Under the pieces are notes generated by a model. The model saw nothing but the letters and a program-made list of their open reading frames with translations, had not been told where the DNA came from and did not search any database. The position numbers were made by a program, and so were the translations under genes. Positions 45,093 through 52,485 of a stretch of 64,000 nucleotides of DNA are shown piece after piece. This DNA comes from Aliarcobacter skirrowii CCUG 10374 (GTDB lineage Bacteria > Campylobacterota > Campylobacteria > Campylobacterales > Arcobacteraceae), in assembly GCF_003544835.1 (NCBI RefSeq), contig NZ_CP032099.1, positions 1 to 64,000 of the forward strand. The letters are read 5' to 3'. Position 1 is the stretch's first letter. Every line of letters begins with the position of its first letter.

Positions 45093-46186
45093 TGGCAAAA
45101 TTTGATGAGTCATCAATATATGACTACACACTAGATGAATTAAAAGAGATATTAAAGCCATCATTTAGAGCAAAACAGGTTTATAATTGGCTTTATAAAA
45201 AATATGCAAACTCTTATGAAGATATGAAAAATCTTCCTAAAGAGTTGATTGAAGATTTAAAAACAAACTATCCAATTGATATTTTAAAAGTTATAAAAAA
45301 AGAGCAAAGTAGTGATGGAAGCATAAAATATCTTTTTAAATTAAGAGATAATCATACAATTGAAGCAGTTTTACTCTTGATGAAAGATAAAAAAATTGAT
45401 GAAGATGGACAAATTGTAAGAAGTGAAAAATATACAGTTTGTATCTCTAGTCAAGTTGGATGTAAAGTTGGATGTAGTTTTTGTTTAACGGCACGTGGTG
45501 GATTTGTGCGAAATCTTACAGTTGGAGAGTATATAGCTCAAATTGTTCATATAAAAAGAGATAATGAAATAGCTGAAAACAAGGCTTTAAATATTGTTTA
45601 TATGGGAATGGGTGAACCTCTTGATAATTTTGATAACTTTGTAAAAGCTGTTGAGATTTTCTCAGAACTTGATGGTTTAGCAATAAGTAGAAGAAGACAA
45701 ACGGTTTCAACTTCAGGAATTGCAAGCAAGATTAAAAAATTAGGTGAAAAAGATTTACAAATACAACTTGCTATTTCACTTCATGCTGTTGATGATGAGT
45801 TAAGAAGTGAGCTTATTCCTATGAATAAAGCTTATAATATTGCATCTATTATTGAAGCTGTAAAAGAGTTTCCAGTTGATACAAGAAAAAAAGTTATGTT
45901 TGAATATTTGGTTATAAAAGATAAAAATGATAGTTTAGATGCTGCAAAAAAACTTGTAAAACTACTAGATGGAATTCAAGCAAAAGTAAATCTAATATAT
46001 TTTAATCCATATGCTGGAACTTCATATCAAAGACCTCTTGAAACTGATATGATGAGATTTAAAGATTTTTTAAATAGCAAAGGTGTTATTTGTACAATTA
46101 GAGAGTCAAAAGGTTTAGACATAAGTGCAGCTTGTGGACAATTAAGAGAGAAAGATATTAAAAAGGATGAAAATGGCAATTCTTGA
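45092..46186 (+). CDS. rlmN: 23S rRNA/tRNA adenine C2-methyltransferase RlmN
   Basis: A radical-SAM enzyme of 364 residues that methylates A2503 of 23S rRNA and A37 of some tRNAs. The [4Fe-4S] motif CKVGCSFC is at C124, C128 and C131. YMGMGEPLDNFD binds SAM, and the C-terminal AACGQL contains the catalytic cysteine. The start is GTG at 45092, one base overlapping the previous stop. A very small membrane-protein gene overlaps its end. Confidence 0.95.
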   Translation: MAKFDESSIYDYTLDELKEILKPSFRAKQVYNWLYKKYANSYEDMKNLPKELIEDLKTNYPIDILKVIKKEQSSDGSIKYLFKLRDNHTIEAVLLLMKDKKIDEDGQIVRSEKYTVCISSQVGCKVGCSFCLTARGGFVRNLTVGEYIAQIVHIKRDNEIAENKALNIVYMGMGEPLDNFDNFVKAVEIFSELDGLAISRRRQTVSTSGIASKIKKLGEKDLQIQLAISLHAVDDELRSELIPMNKAYNIASIIEAVKEFPVDTRKKVMFEYLVIKDKNDSLDAAKKLVKLLDGIQAKVNLIYFNPYAGTSYQRPLETDMMRFKDFLNSKGVICTIRESKGLDISAACGQLREKDIKKDENGNS

Positions 46187-46283
46187 GATAGGTTTATTAA
46201 TTTTTATAATAGTAGTAGTAGTTTCAAGTGGAATTGGATTTTATATACATAATAAAAAAAATGAAAAAGATGAGGAGAATTAA
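46173..46283 (+). CDS. 36-residue single-pass membrane protein
   Basis: An open reading frame too short for most gene callers. It encodes a hydrophobic helix (residues about 4-23, AILEIGLLIFIIVVVVSSGI) with an early acidic residue, then a charged tail rich in K, N, E and D. AAGGATG lies about seven bases before its ATG at 46173. It overlaps the last 14 bases of rlmN and stops one base before the gltX ATG, so it fills the gap exactly. Function unknown. Its own tail sequence (GAGGAG) supplies the gltX ribosome site. Confidence 0.6.
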   Translation: MAILEIGLLIFIIVVVVSSGIGFYIHNKKNEKDEEN

Positions 46284-46284
46284 T

Positions 46285-47694
46285 ATGACAGTTACAAGAT
46301 TTGCACCAAGTCCAACAGGATATTTACATATTGGTGGATTAAGAACAGCTTTATATAGTTATTTATGGGCAAGAAAAAATGGTGGAACTTTTAGACTTAG
46401 AATTGAAGATACAGATTTAGCAAGAAATAGTGAAGAGGCATTGGGTGCTATTATAGAAGCTTTTAATTGGGTTGGTTTATCTTATGATGGAGAGGTTGAG
46501 TATCAATCAAAAAGAACAGAGATTTATAAAGAGTATATAAACAGACTACTTGAAAATGGAAATGCTTATAAATGTTATATGAGCAAAGAAGAACTTGATA
46601 GCTTAAGAGCAAAACAAGAAGCTGCAAAACAAACTCCAAGATATGATGAGACATGGAGACCTGAAGATGGAAAAGTTTTACCACAAATTCCAGAGGGAAT
46701 TGAGCCAGTTATTAGAATCAAAGCTCCAAAAACAGGAGAGATTAGATTTGTTGATGGTGTAAAAGGTGATATGAAGTTTGATGCCTCGTTTGTTGATGAC
46801 TTTGTAATTGCAAGATCAAATGGAATGCCTACATATAACTTTGTTGTAACTATTGATGATATGTTAATGGAGATGACAGATGTAATTAGAGGCGATGATC
46901 ATCTATCAAATACTCCAAAACAGATTGTTATTTATAATGCTTTAGGTGTAAAACATCCAAACTTTTATCATGTACCTATGATAAATAATCCAGAAGGTAA
47001 AAAGCTCTCAAAAAGAGATGGTGCTATGGATGTTATGGAGTATAAAAGACTAGGATATTTACCAGAAGCTTTATTAAACTTCTTAGTAAGACTTGGTTGG
47101 TCAAATAAAGATCAAGAGATATTTAGCATGAAAGAGATGCTAGAACTATTTGATCCAAAAAATATAAATAAATCAGCATCAGCATATAATGCTGAAAAAC
47201 TTTTATGGTTAAATAGTGAGTATATAAAAACTGTTTCAAATGATAGATTAGTTGAAGAGTTGAAATTTTTTGATTTAGATTTAACTAATTATTCTAAAAA
47301 AGATGAGATTTTAAACCTTGCAAAACAAAGAGCAAACACACTATTGGAACTAAAAAAATCAATTTTAGATATTAAAGATGAGCCTACTTTATATGAAGAG
47401 GCTGGAGTTAAAAAATTTATCAAAGATGATACAAGTGAAGTTTTAAAAGAGTATTTAGAACTTTTAGAAAAAAATCTAAACTCTTTTGATAGTGTTGAAA
47501 AATTAGAAGCAATTACAAAACCTTTTATAGAAGAAAAAAGTCTTAAATTTCCACAAATTTTTCAACCAATAAGATTGGCTTTGACAGGTACTACACAAGC
47601 ACCTTCTGTATATGATATAATTTTTGTTTTAGGCTTTGAAGAGGTGAAAATAAGAATTTTAAAAGCTTTGGAAAAAAATTTTAAAAACTCTTGA
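46285..47694 (+). CDS. gltX: Glutamyl-tRNA synthetase
   Basis: GltX charges tRNA(Glu), and in bacteria with GatCAB also may charge tRNA(Gln). From the ATG at 46285 the protein has 469 residues and starts MTVTRFAPSPTGYLHIGG with the HIGH-type motif at 15-18; KLSKR (the KMSKS motif) is at 240-244. An upstream in-frame ATG at 46228 lies within the overlapping small gene and would add 19 unrelated residues; GAGGAG just before 46285 decides the start. Campylobacterota often have two GltX copies; only one is in view. Confidence 0.95.
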   Translation: MTVTRFAPSPTGYLHIGGLRTALYSYLWARKNGGTFRLRIEDTDLARNSEEALGAIIEAFNWVGLSYDGEVEYQSKRTEIYKEYINRLLENGNAYKCYMSKEELDSLRAKQEAAKQTPRYDETWRPEDGKVLPQIPEGIEPVIRIKAPKTGEIRFVDGVKGDMKFDASFVDDFVIARSNGMPTYNFVVTIDDMLMEMTDVIRGDDHLSNTPKQIVIYNALGVKHPNFYHVPMINNPEGKKLSKRDGAMDVMEYKRLGYLPEALLNFLVRLGWSNKDQEIFSMKEMLELFDPKNINKSASAYNAEKLLWLNSEYIKTVSNDRLVEELKFFDLDLTNYSKKDEILNLAKQRANTLLELKKSILDIKDEPTLYEEAGVKKFIKDDTSEVLKEYLELLEKNLNSFDSVEKLEAITKPFIEEKSLKFPQIFQPIRLALTGTTQAPSVYDIIFVLGFEEVKIRILKALEKNFKNS

Positions 47695-47746
47695 TTTAGA
47701 AAAAATATTAAGGCATAATAACTAACTTTTTCAAAGGATTAAAAAT

Positions 47747-48028
47747 ATGAACATTTACGTAGGTAATTTATCGTACAGAATGAACGATAAAGATTTAGAA
47801 GCAACATTTGCTAAGTTTGGTGCAGTTAAAAGTGCAAAAATTATTATGGATAAAGAGACAGGAAGATCGAAAGGTTTTGCATTTGTTGAAATGGAAGATT
47901 CTGCTGCTGGTAATGCTGCTATTGAAGCATTAAATGGTAAAGAAGCAGAAGGAAGAACTCTAAGAGTTAATGAGGCAAAACCTAGAGAGGATAAGCCAAG
48001 AGATAGTAGACCAAGAAGAAGCTTCTAA
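47747..48028 (+). CDS. RRM-type RNA-binding protein
   Basis: A 93-residue protein with one RNA-recognition motif: RNP2 IYVGNL at 3-8 and RNP1 KGFAFVEM near 44-51. The last 20 residues are basic and proline-rich (REDKPRDSRPRRSF). Similar small proteins in cyanobacteria and epsilonproteobacteria are sometimes cold-induced and bind RNA in general; the target is not known. AAAGGA precedes the ATG. A GC-rich hairpin follows it. Confidence 0.88.
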   Translation: MNIYVGNLSYRMNDKDLEATFAKFGAVKSAKIIMDKETGRSKGFAFVEMEDSAAGNAAIEALNGKEAEGRTLRVNEAKPREDKPRDSRPRRSF

Positions 48029-48041
48029 TCCTACTTTTTTA

Positions 48042-48058
48042 ATGGGGCTATGCCCCAT
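48042..48058 (+). terminator. GC-rich hairpin between RRM gene and response regulator
   Basis: ATGGGGC (48042-48048) pairs with GCCCCAT (48052-48058) around TAT. It is unusually GC-rich for this genome. T-runs lie before it and only CTTT after it. It probably ends the RRM transcript, and ends 12 bases before the regulator ATG at 48071. Confidence 0.5.
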
Positions 48059-48070
48059 CTTTACAAAAAT

Positions 48071-48727
48071 ATGAAAATATTACTTTTAGAAGATGATTTA
48101 ATCTTAAATGAAATTCTTGAAGAACACTTAATAAAACAAGAACATCAAATCACTACAACTTTTTCTTCAAATGAAGCTGTAAAAGAGCTATATTCACAAA
48201 CTTTTGATTTACTTTTATTAGATGTAAATGTGCCAGATTTAAATGGTTTTGAACTATTAAAAGAGCTAAGAGATAATAATATTTTAACTCCAACAATATT
48301 TATAACATCTTTAAATATGGTCGAAGATATGCAAAAAGGGTTTGATAGTGGATGTGATGACTATATTAGAAAACCTTTTGAGCTAAAAGAGCTTGATATT
48401 AGAATAAATAATATAAAAAGGCTTTTTAATATAGATATAAAAATTATAAAAATCGATGAAAATAGTTATTTAGATTTACAAAATTTGGAGATAAATTTAA
48501 ATAAAAAAAGTTTTGTAATATCAAAAAAAGAGTCTGAAATTCTTGCATATTTATTAAATAATCCAAAAAAAACTATCAGTATTGAAGAGATTATAAATAA
48601 TATTTGGTCATATGAAGATAGTGTAGAAAGCTCTACAATTAGAACTTATATAAAAAATCTGCGAAAAATATTGGGAGAAGATAAAATATTAAATATAAGA
48701 GGAGTTGGATATAGATTTAACTTCTAG
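48071..48727 (+). CDS. OmpR-family response regulator, next to metal efflux genes
   Basis: A 218-residue two-component regulator. The receiver domain (1-115) has the acidic pocket E7-D8-D9, phosphoacceptor D51 in LLLLDVNVPDLNG, and the conserved K in IRKPFELKEL. Residues 125-218 are the winged-helix DNA-binding domain. The ATG at 48071 gives the family start MKILLLEDD; an ATG at 48050 lies within the terminator hairpin. It overlaps the histidine kinase gene by 23 bases. It likely controls the efflux operon downstream. Confidence 0.9.
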   Translation: MKILLLEDDLILNEILEEHLIKQEHQITTTFSSNEAVKELYSQTFDLLLLDVNVPDLNGFELLKELRDNNILTPTIFITSLNMVEDMQKGFDSGCDDYIRKPFELKELDIRINNIKRLFNIDIKIIKIDENSYLDLQNLEINLNKKSFVISKKESEILAYLLNNPKKTISIEEIINNIWSYEDSVESSTIRTYIKNLRKILGEDKILNIRGVGYRFNF

Positions 48728-49856
48728 TGAAAAAAAAAGTTTTTTTAGCTTTTTAGCTCTTTATTTAGGATCCTCTTTTATATTAATGTTAATTGCTCTA
48801 TTTTTCTATTATCAAAATGAGAAAACACTTTATTTGGATTTAGTAAAATCAAATATGCAAAATATAGTATCTAAAGTTTCAAATAAAATAATAATGTCAC
48901 ATATGTTGGATGTTGAATTTGATAAAAATATATATTTGAATAATCAAGATTATAAAATCTCTTTTTATGATAAAGATAAAAATTTATTATTTGGAAATTT
49001 AAACGAAAAGTTAAATTTTGAACAAAATTTTTATAATGATGAAGAGAAATTAATTATTGTTGATAGTTCAACTGTAGGACATTTAGGAATTTGGTATATA
49101 GCTTTAAAAGACAATAGCTTAAAAGAGAAAATATCAAATTTAAAATTAAATATTTTTCTTATTTTTTTAATATTTTATACAATAATTGCTATTGTTAGCT
49201 GGTCTTTAGCAAAACTATTTCTAAAACCAATAAAAAATGAGAGAGAAAGATTAAATAACTTTATAAAAGATACTACTCATGAGTTAAATACTCCAATAAG
49301 TGCAATAATTATGTCTTGTGAAGATGATAATTTGACTAAAAAGCAAATAGATAGAATAAAATTTAGTGCAAAAAGAGTTAGTGAGATTTATAAAGATTTG
49401 ACGTATATATTTTTAGGAAATATTGAAAAAAAAAGTTTAAATAAAATAGATTTATCAAAAGTTATTAAAGAAGAGATTATAAATTTTGAGCCAATGATTG
49501 CTAGAAAAAGATTAAAAATCAACCTTAATATAGAAGAGTTCTTTTATGAGATAAATAAAGATGATTTTATAAGACTTTTTAATAATCTATTCTCAAATGC
49601 TATAAAATATAATAAAACTGATGGAAATATAGATATTATCCTGCAAAATAGCGAGTTAATAATAAAAGATAGTGGTATTGGAATATCAAAAGATAAAATA
49701 AAAGATATTTTCAACAGATATTATAGAGCAACAAATCAAAGTGGAGGCTTTGGTTTAGGACTTAATATTGTAAATATGATTTGCAAAACTTACAATATCA
49801 AAATAGATGTTCAATCTTCTGAAAATATAGGCTCAACTTTTACTTTAAAACTCTAA
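48705..49856 (+). CDS. Sensor histidine kinase
   Basis: A 383-residue kinase with a membrane helix at about 15-38, a sensor region to about 145, a second helix about 147-168, then the H-box DTTHELNTPISAI, N-box LFSNAIKYNKT, and ATP-lid motifs IKDSGIGIS and GGFGLGLNIV. The start is ambiguous: TTG at 48705 is the only standard start, but GGAG ends immediately before it. It partners the regulator it overlaps. The signal is unknown; copper or silver is a fair guess from the pump downstream. Confidence 0.88.
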   Translation: MDIDLTSSEKKSFFSFLALYLGSSFILMLIALFFYYQNEKTLYLDLVKSNMQNIVSKVSNKIIMSHMLDVEFDKNIYLNNQDYKISFYDKDKNLLFGNLNEKLNFEQNFYNDEEKLIIVDSSTVGHLGIWYIALKDNSLKEKISNLKLNIFLIFLIFYTIIAIVSWSLAKLFLKPIKNERERLNNFIKDTTHELNTPISAIIMSCEDDNLTKKQIDRIKFSAKRVSEIYKDLTYIFLGNIEKKSLNKIDLSKVIKEEIINFEPMIARKRLKINLNIEEFFYEINKDDFIRLFNNLFSNAIKYNKTDGNIDIILQNSELIIKDSGIGISKDKIKDIFNRYYRATNQSGGFGLGLNIVNMICKTYNIKIDVQSSENIGSTFTLKL

Positions 49857-49866
49857 AAATATAAAT

Positions 49867-49884
49867 CTACACACAAACTACACA
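49867..49884 (+). promoter_or_regulatory. Tandem OmpR-type repeat before the efflux operon
   Basis: CTACACA at 49867-49873 is repeated exactly at 49878-49884 with spacer CAAA, an 11-base period as used by OmpR/PhoB-type regulators that bind as head-to-tail dimers. It lies between the kinase gene and the FixH-like gene, about 45 bases upstream of the ATG and about 30 before a CATAAA -10-like sequence. I infer a site for the adjacent response regulator. Confidence 0.5.
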
Positions 49885-49924
49885 AAGCTTTTGGTAAATT
49901 TTCATAAATCAAAATAAAGGATTA

Positions 49925-50314
49925 ATGAAAATGAAAAAAGTATTAAAAGCTTTTGTAGTTATGTTTCTAATGGCTACGGTGTTAAATGCAAACTCACTAA
50001 AAGAGAGTTTAAATGTTGATGGATACAATCTTGAACTTACAAGCAAAAGAGATTTAAGTGCCGGAAGTAATGAGTTTTTTGTAAAAATTACAAAAGATGG
50101 AAAAGAAGTAAATGATGCAAAAATAAAAGCTAAGTTTTTTATGCCAGAGATGCCAGGAATGCCATATATGGAGCATGAAGGTGAAGGAAAATTTGAAAAT
50201 GGCATTTATAGTTTTATAATTAATTTCTGTATGGATGGAACTTGGCAATATAATATCAGATTTAAAACAGCTGATGATAAAGTTCACTCTGTAAAAAGTA
50301 GCGTGAGCTTCTAA
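49925..50314 (+). CDS. Secreted FixH/YtkA-like protein in efflux operon
   Basis: A 129-residue protein with a signal peptide (KKVLKAFVVMFLMATVLNA). The mature part is a small beta-sandwich with the YtkA/FixH pattern: GYNLELTSKRDLSAGSNEFFVKI, then a methionine-rich stretch FFMPEMPGMPYMEHEGEGKFENG. Methionines at MPEMPGMPYM could bind Cu(I), which would suit a periplasmic copper carrier like CusF, but it is a different fold. It is the first gene of the operon with the channel, fusion protein and pump. Confidence 0.75.
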   Translation: MKMKKVLKAFVVMFLMATVLNANSLKESLNVDGYNLELTSKRDLSAGSNEFFVKITKDGKEVNDAKIKAKFFMPEMPGMPYMEHEGEGKFENGIYSFIINFCMDGTWQYNIRFKTADDKVHSVKSSVSF

Positions 50315-50315
50315 A

Positions 50316-51506
50316 ATGAAAAAAGTAGTTTTTACTTCACTAATTCTCGCAATTTATTCATTTGGAACTTCGATTGAAGATATAGTACAAAAGAGTTTAC
50401 AAAATAATTTTGATATAAAAAGTCTTGAAAACTCTATTGAAATTGCTAATTTTCAAATAAAACAGGCTAAAAATTGGGAAAATCCAATGATAAGCTTTAA
50501 AGTAAATGATATTATGCTGAATAAAAACTATTTAAATAAGCAAAAAGAGTATGGAATTGAGTTATCTCAAGCCATACCTATTGGTAAAAAACTTGAACTG
50601 GAAGAGAGTATTGCAAAAAAAGATAAATTATTAAAAGAACAAACGCTACAGGATATAAAGCTAGAATTTGAATCAAAAATTTATCTATATTCATACACTA
50701 TTTTAATTTTAGAAAATAGATTAAAACTACTAAATGAATATCAAAAAAATTTAAATCGCCTAGAAGAGCTTTATACAAAACTATATTCATATGATAAAGT
50801 ATCTTTAAATGAGATATTAAATACACAAATTTCAAAATATGATTTACAAATGAAAATAAATGAACTTCAAATAGCAAAAGATAATTTATATCTAAGTTTA
50901 GAGCAAATAAGTTATGAGAAGATTGATAAAATTGATGATAGCTTAGTATTAAAAGATATAAACAGACAACAAATTGAAGAACAATTAATATTTCATCCAA
51001 AGATACAAACACTTCGAACAACAAGCCAAAAGTATAAAGATACTGCACAACTTGAAGACGCAAAAAAGTTTTCAAGTATAACTTTAGCTTTAGAATATAT
51101 GCAAAATAAAGAGCAAGATTATGCAAATATTACAATGTCTATGCCTCTACCAATTTATAATACAGAAAATATTAATAAATTAAAAGCAAATTTAAATACA
51201 AATGAAACTAATAATAAACTAGATAGTCAAATTCATAATTTAAGATTACAAACAAAAATATATCTAAATAATTTAGAGCAATATAAAACAAATTATAAAA
51301 TCCTTCAAGAAAAGATTGTACCTATAAAACAAAAAATACAAAAGGTTTTAGAAGAGTTTGTAGGATTTGATAAAGAGAGTTTAAAAGAGAATCTAAATAG
51401 TTTAAATGAATTGATTGATTATGAAATGAAAGCAAGTGAACAACTTGAAAAATATTTTGAAAACTACAGTGAACTTATATATTACTCAAATAAAGGTGTA
51501 AAATGA
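50316..51506 (+). CDS. TolC-family outer-membrane efflux protein
   Basis: A 396-residue protein, with a signal peptide of about 17 residues (MKKVVFTSLILAIYSFG). It is largely helical with the two repeats of outer-membrane factors; NWENPMISFKVN and SITLALEYMQNKEQDYANITMSMPLPI are typical of the CusC/CzcC branch. It should form the exit channel for the CusA-like pump. It starts two bases after the FixH-like gene and overlaps the fusion protein gene by four bases. Confidence 0.88.
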   Translation: MKKVVFTSLILAIYSFGTSIEDIVQKSLQNNFDIKSLENSIEIANFQIKQAKNWENPMISFKVNDIMLNKNYLNKQKEYGIELSQAIPIGKKLELEESIAKKDKLLKEQTLQDIKLEFESKIYLYSYTILILENRLKLLNEYQKNLNRLEELYTKLYSYDKVSLNEILNTQISKYDLQMKINELQIAKDNLYLSLEQISYEKIDKIDDSLVLKDINRQQIEEQLIFHPKIQTLRTTSQKYKDTAQLEDAKKFSSITLALEYMQNKEQDYANITMSMPLPIYNTENINKLKANLNTNETNNKLDSQIHNLRLQTKIYLNNLEQYKTNYKILQEKIVPIKQKIQKVLEEFVGFDKESLKENLNSLNELIDYEMKASEQLEKYFENYSELIYYSNKGVK

Positions 51507-52483
51507 AAAAAATATTCTTATCGCTAATACTTATAGCTATAGCTCTTAATTCCAATCCAATAGATGCTAAACAACTATTTAATATTGAAAAAGTTAAAGT
51601 AAAAAAAGAGAATTTTAAAGAATCAAAAGAGTTTTATGGAATTACAAAACTAAATGAGAGTAAAACGATAGATATTGTAAGCAGATTTGATGGATATATT
51701 ACACATTTAAGTGCAAATAAAAATTATATGAATATTAAAAAAGGTGAAAGTTTATATACAATTTATTCAAGCGATATTGCATCAATAAAAGTTGAGATTG
51801 AAATAGCAAAAGATTTAAATAAAAATTTATATGATAAAGCAAATAGTAAATTAGAAAACTTTGATATAAAAAATGCTAAGTTTTTAAATAATGAAGTAGT
51901 TGTAAGTTCACCAATATCAGGAATAATCACACAAAAAAATGTAAATAATAAATCTTATGTAGAAAAAGGAAAAACTCTTTTTCAAATTTCATCACTTGAA
52001 GATATTTGGTTTATAGCTTCTATATATCAAGAGGATTTGAGTTTTATAAAAGCAAATATGAATTCTGTAATTAAACTTGATGGAGTAGAGAATCCAATTT
52101 TAGCAAAAGTTGATTTTATATATCCCGTTTTTAATGAAGAGAAAAAAACAGTAGATATTAGATTTGTTATAGAAAATTCACAAAATAAGATTTTGCCTTC
52201 AATGTTTGGGAAAGTAAAAATAGAAAAAGAGAGTAAAGAGATTTTAGTTTTACCAAAAAGTGCAGTTATAAAAAAATCAGACTCTTATTATGTTTTTATT
52301 CCAAAAGAAAATGGAGAATTTACACCTAAAAAAATAGAGGCAAAAAGAGTAAGTGGTGATAAATATGAAATTTTAAGTGGTTTAACTCTTGATGAGGAAG
52401 TTATAAATAATGCCCTATTCTTATATGATGCTGATGCTATGACAAATAGACTTTATGATGAAACTTCTGATGAGGAGTGGTAA
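51503..52483 (+). CDS. Periplasmic adaptor (membrane fusion protein), CusB-like
   Basis: A 326-residue secreted adaptor with a signal peptide (MKKIFLSLILIAIALNSNP). It shows the lipoyl/barrel-sandwich halves (GYITHLSANKNYMNIKKGESLYTIYS and VSSPISGIITQKNVNNKSYVEKGKTLFQIS), then a beta-barrel domain (WFIASIYQEDLSFI) as in CusB and CzcB. It is short and lacks the long N-terminal extension with metal sites known from E. coli CusB. It links pump and channel. Confidence 0.88.
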   Translation: MKKIFLSLILIAIALNSNPIDAKQLFNIEKVKVKKENFKESKEFYGITKLNESKTIDIVSRFDGYITHLSANKNYMNIKKGESLYTIYSSDIASIKVEIEIAKDLNKNLYDKANSKLENFDIKNAKFLNNEVVVSSPISGIITQKNVNNKSYVEKGKTLFQISSLEDIWFIASIYQEDLSFIKANMNSVIKLDGVENPILAKVDFIYPVFNEEKKTVDIRFVIENSQNKILPSMFGKVKIEKESKEILVLPKSAVIKKSDSYYVFIPKENGEFTPKKIEAKRVSGDKYEILSGLTLDEEVINNALFLYDADAMTNRLYDETSDEEW

Positions 52484-52485
52484 AA

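Noticed and set aside
50054-50287. Minus-strand frames opposite the FixH-like gene (also 49909-50205)
   Set aside because: They lie wholly inside a plus-strand gene with signal peptide, ribosome site and operon context; no ribosome site or domain of their own.
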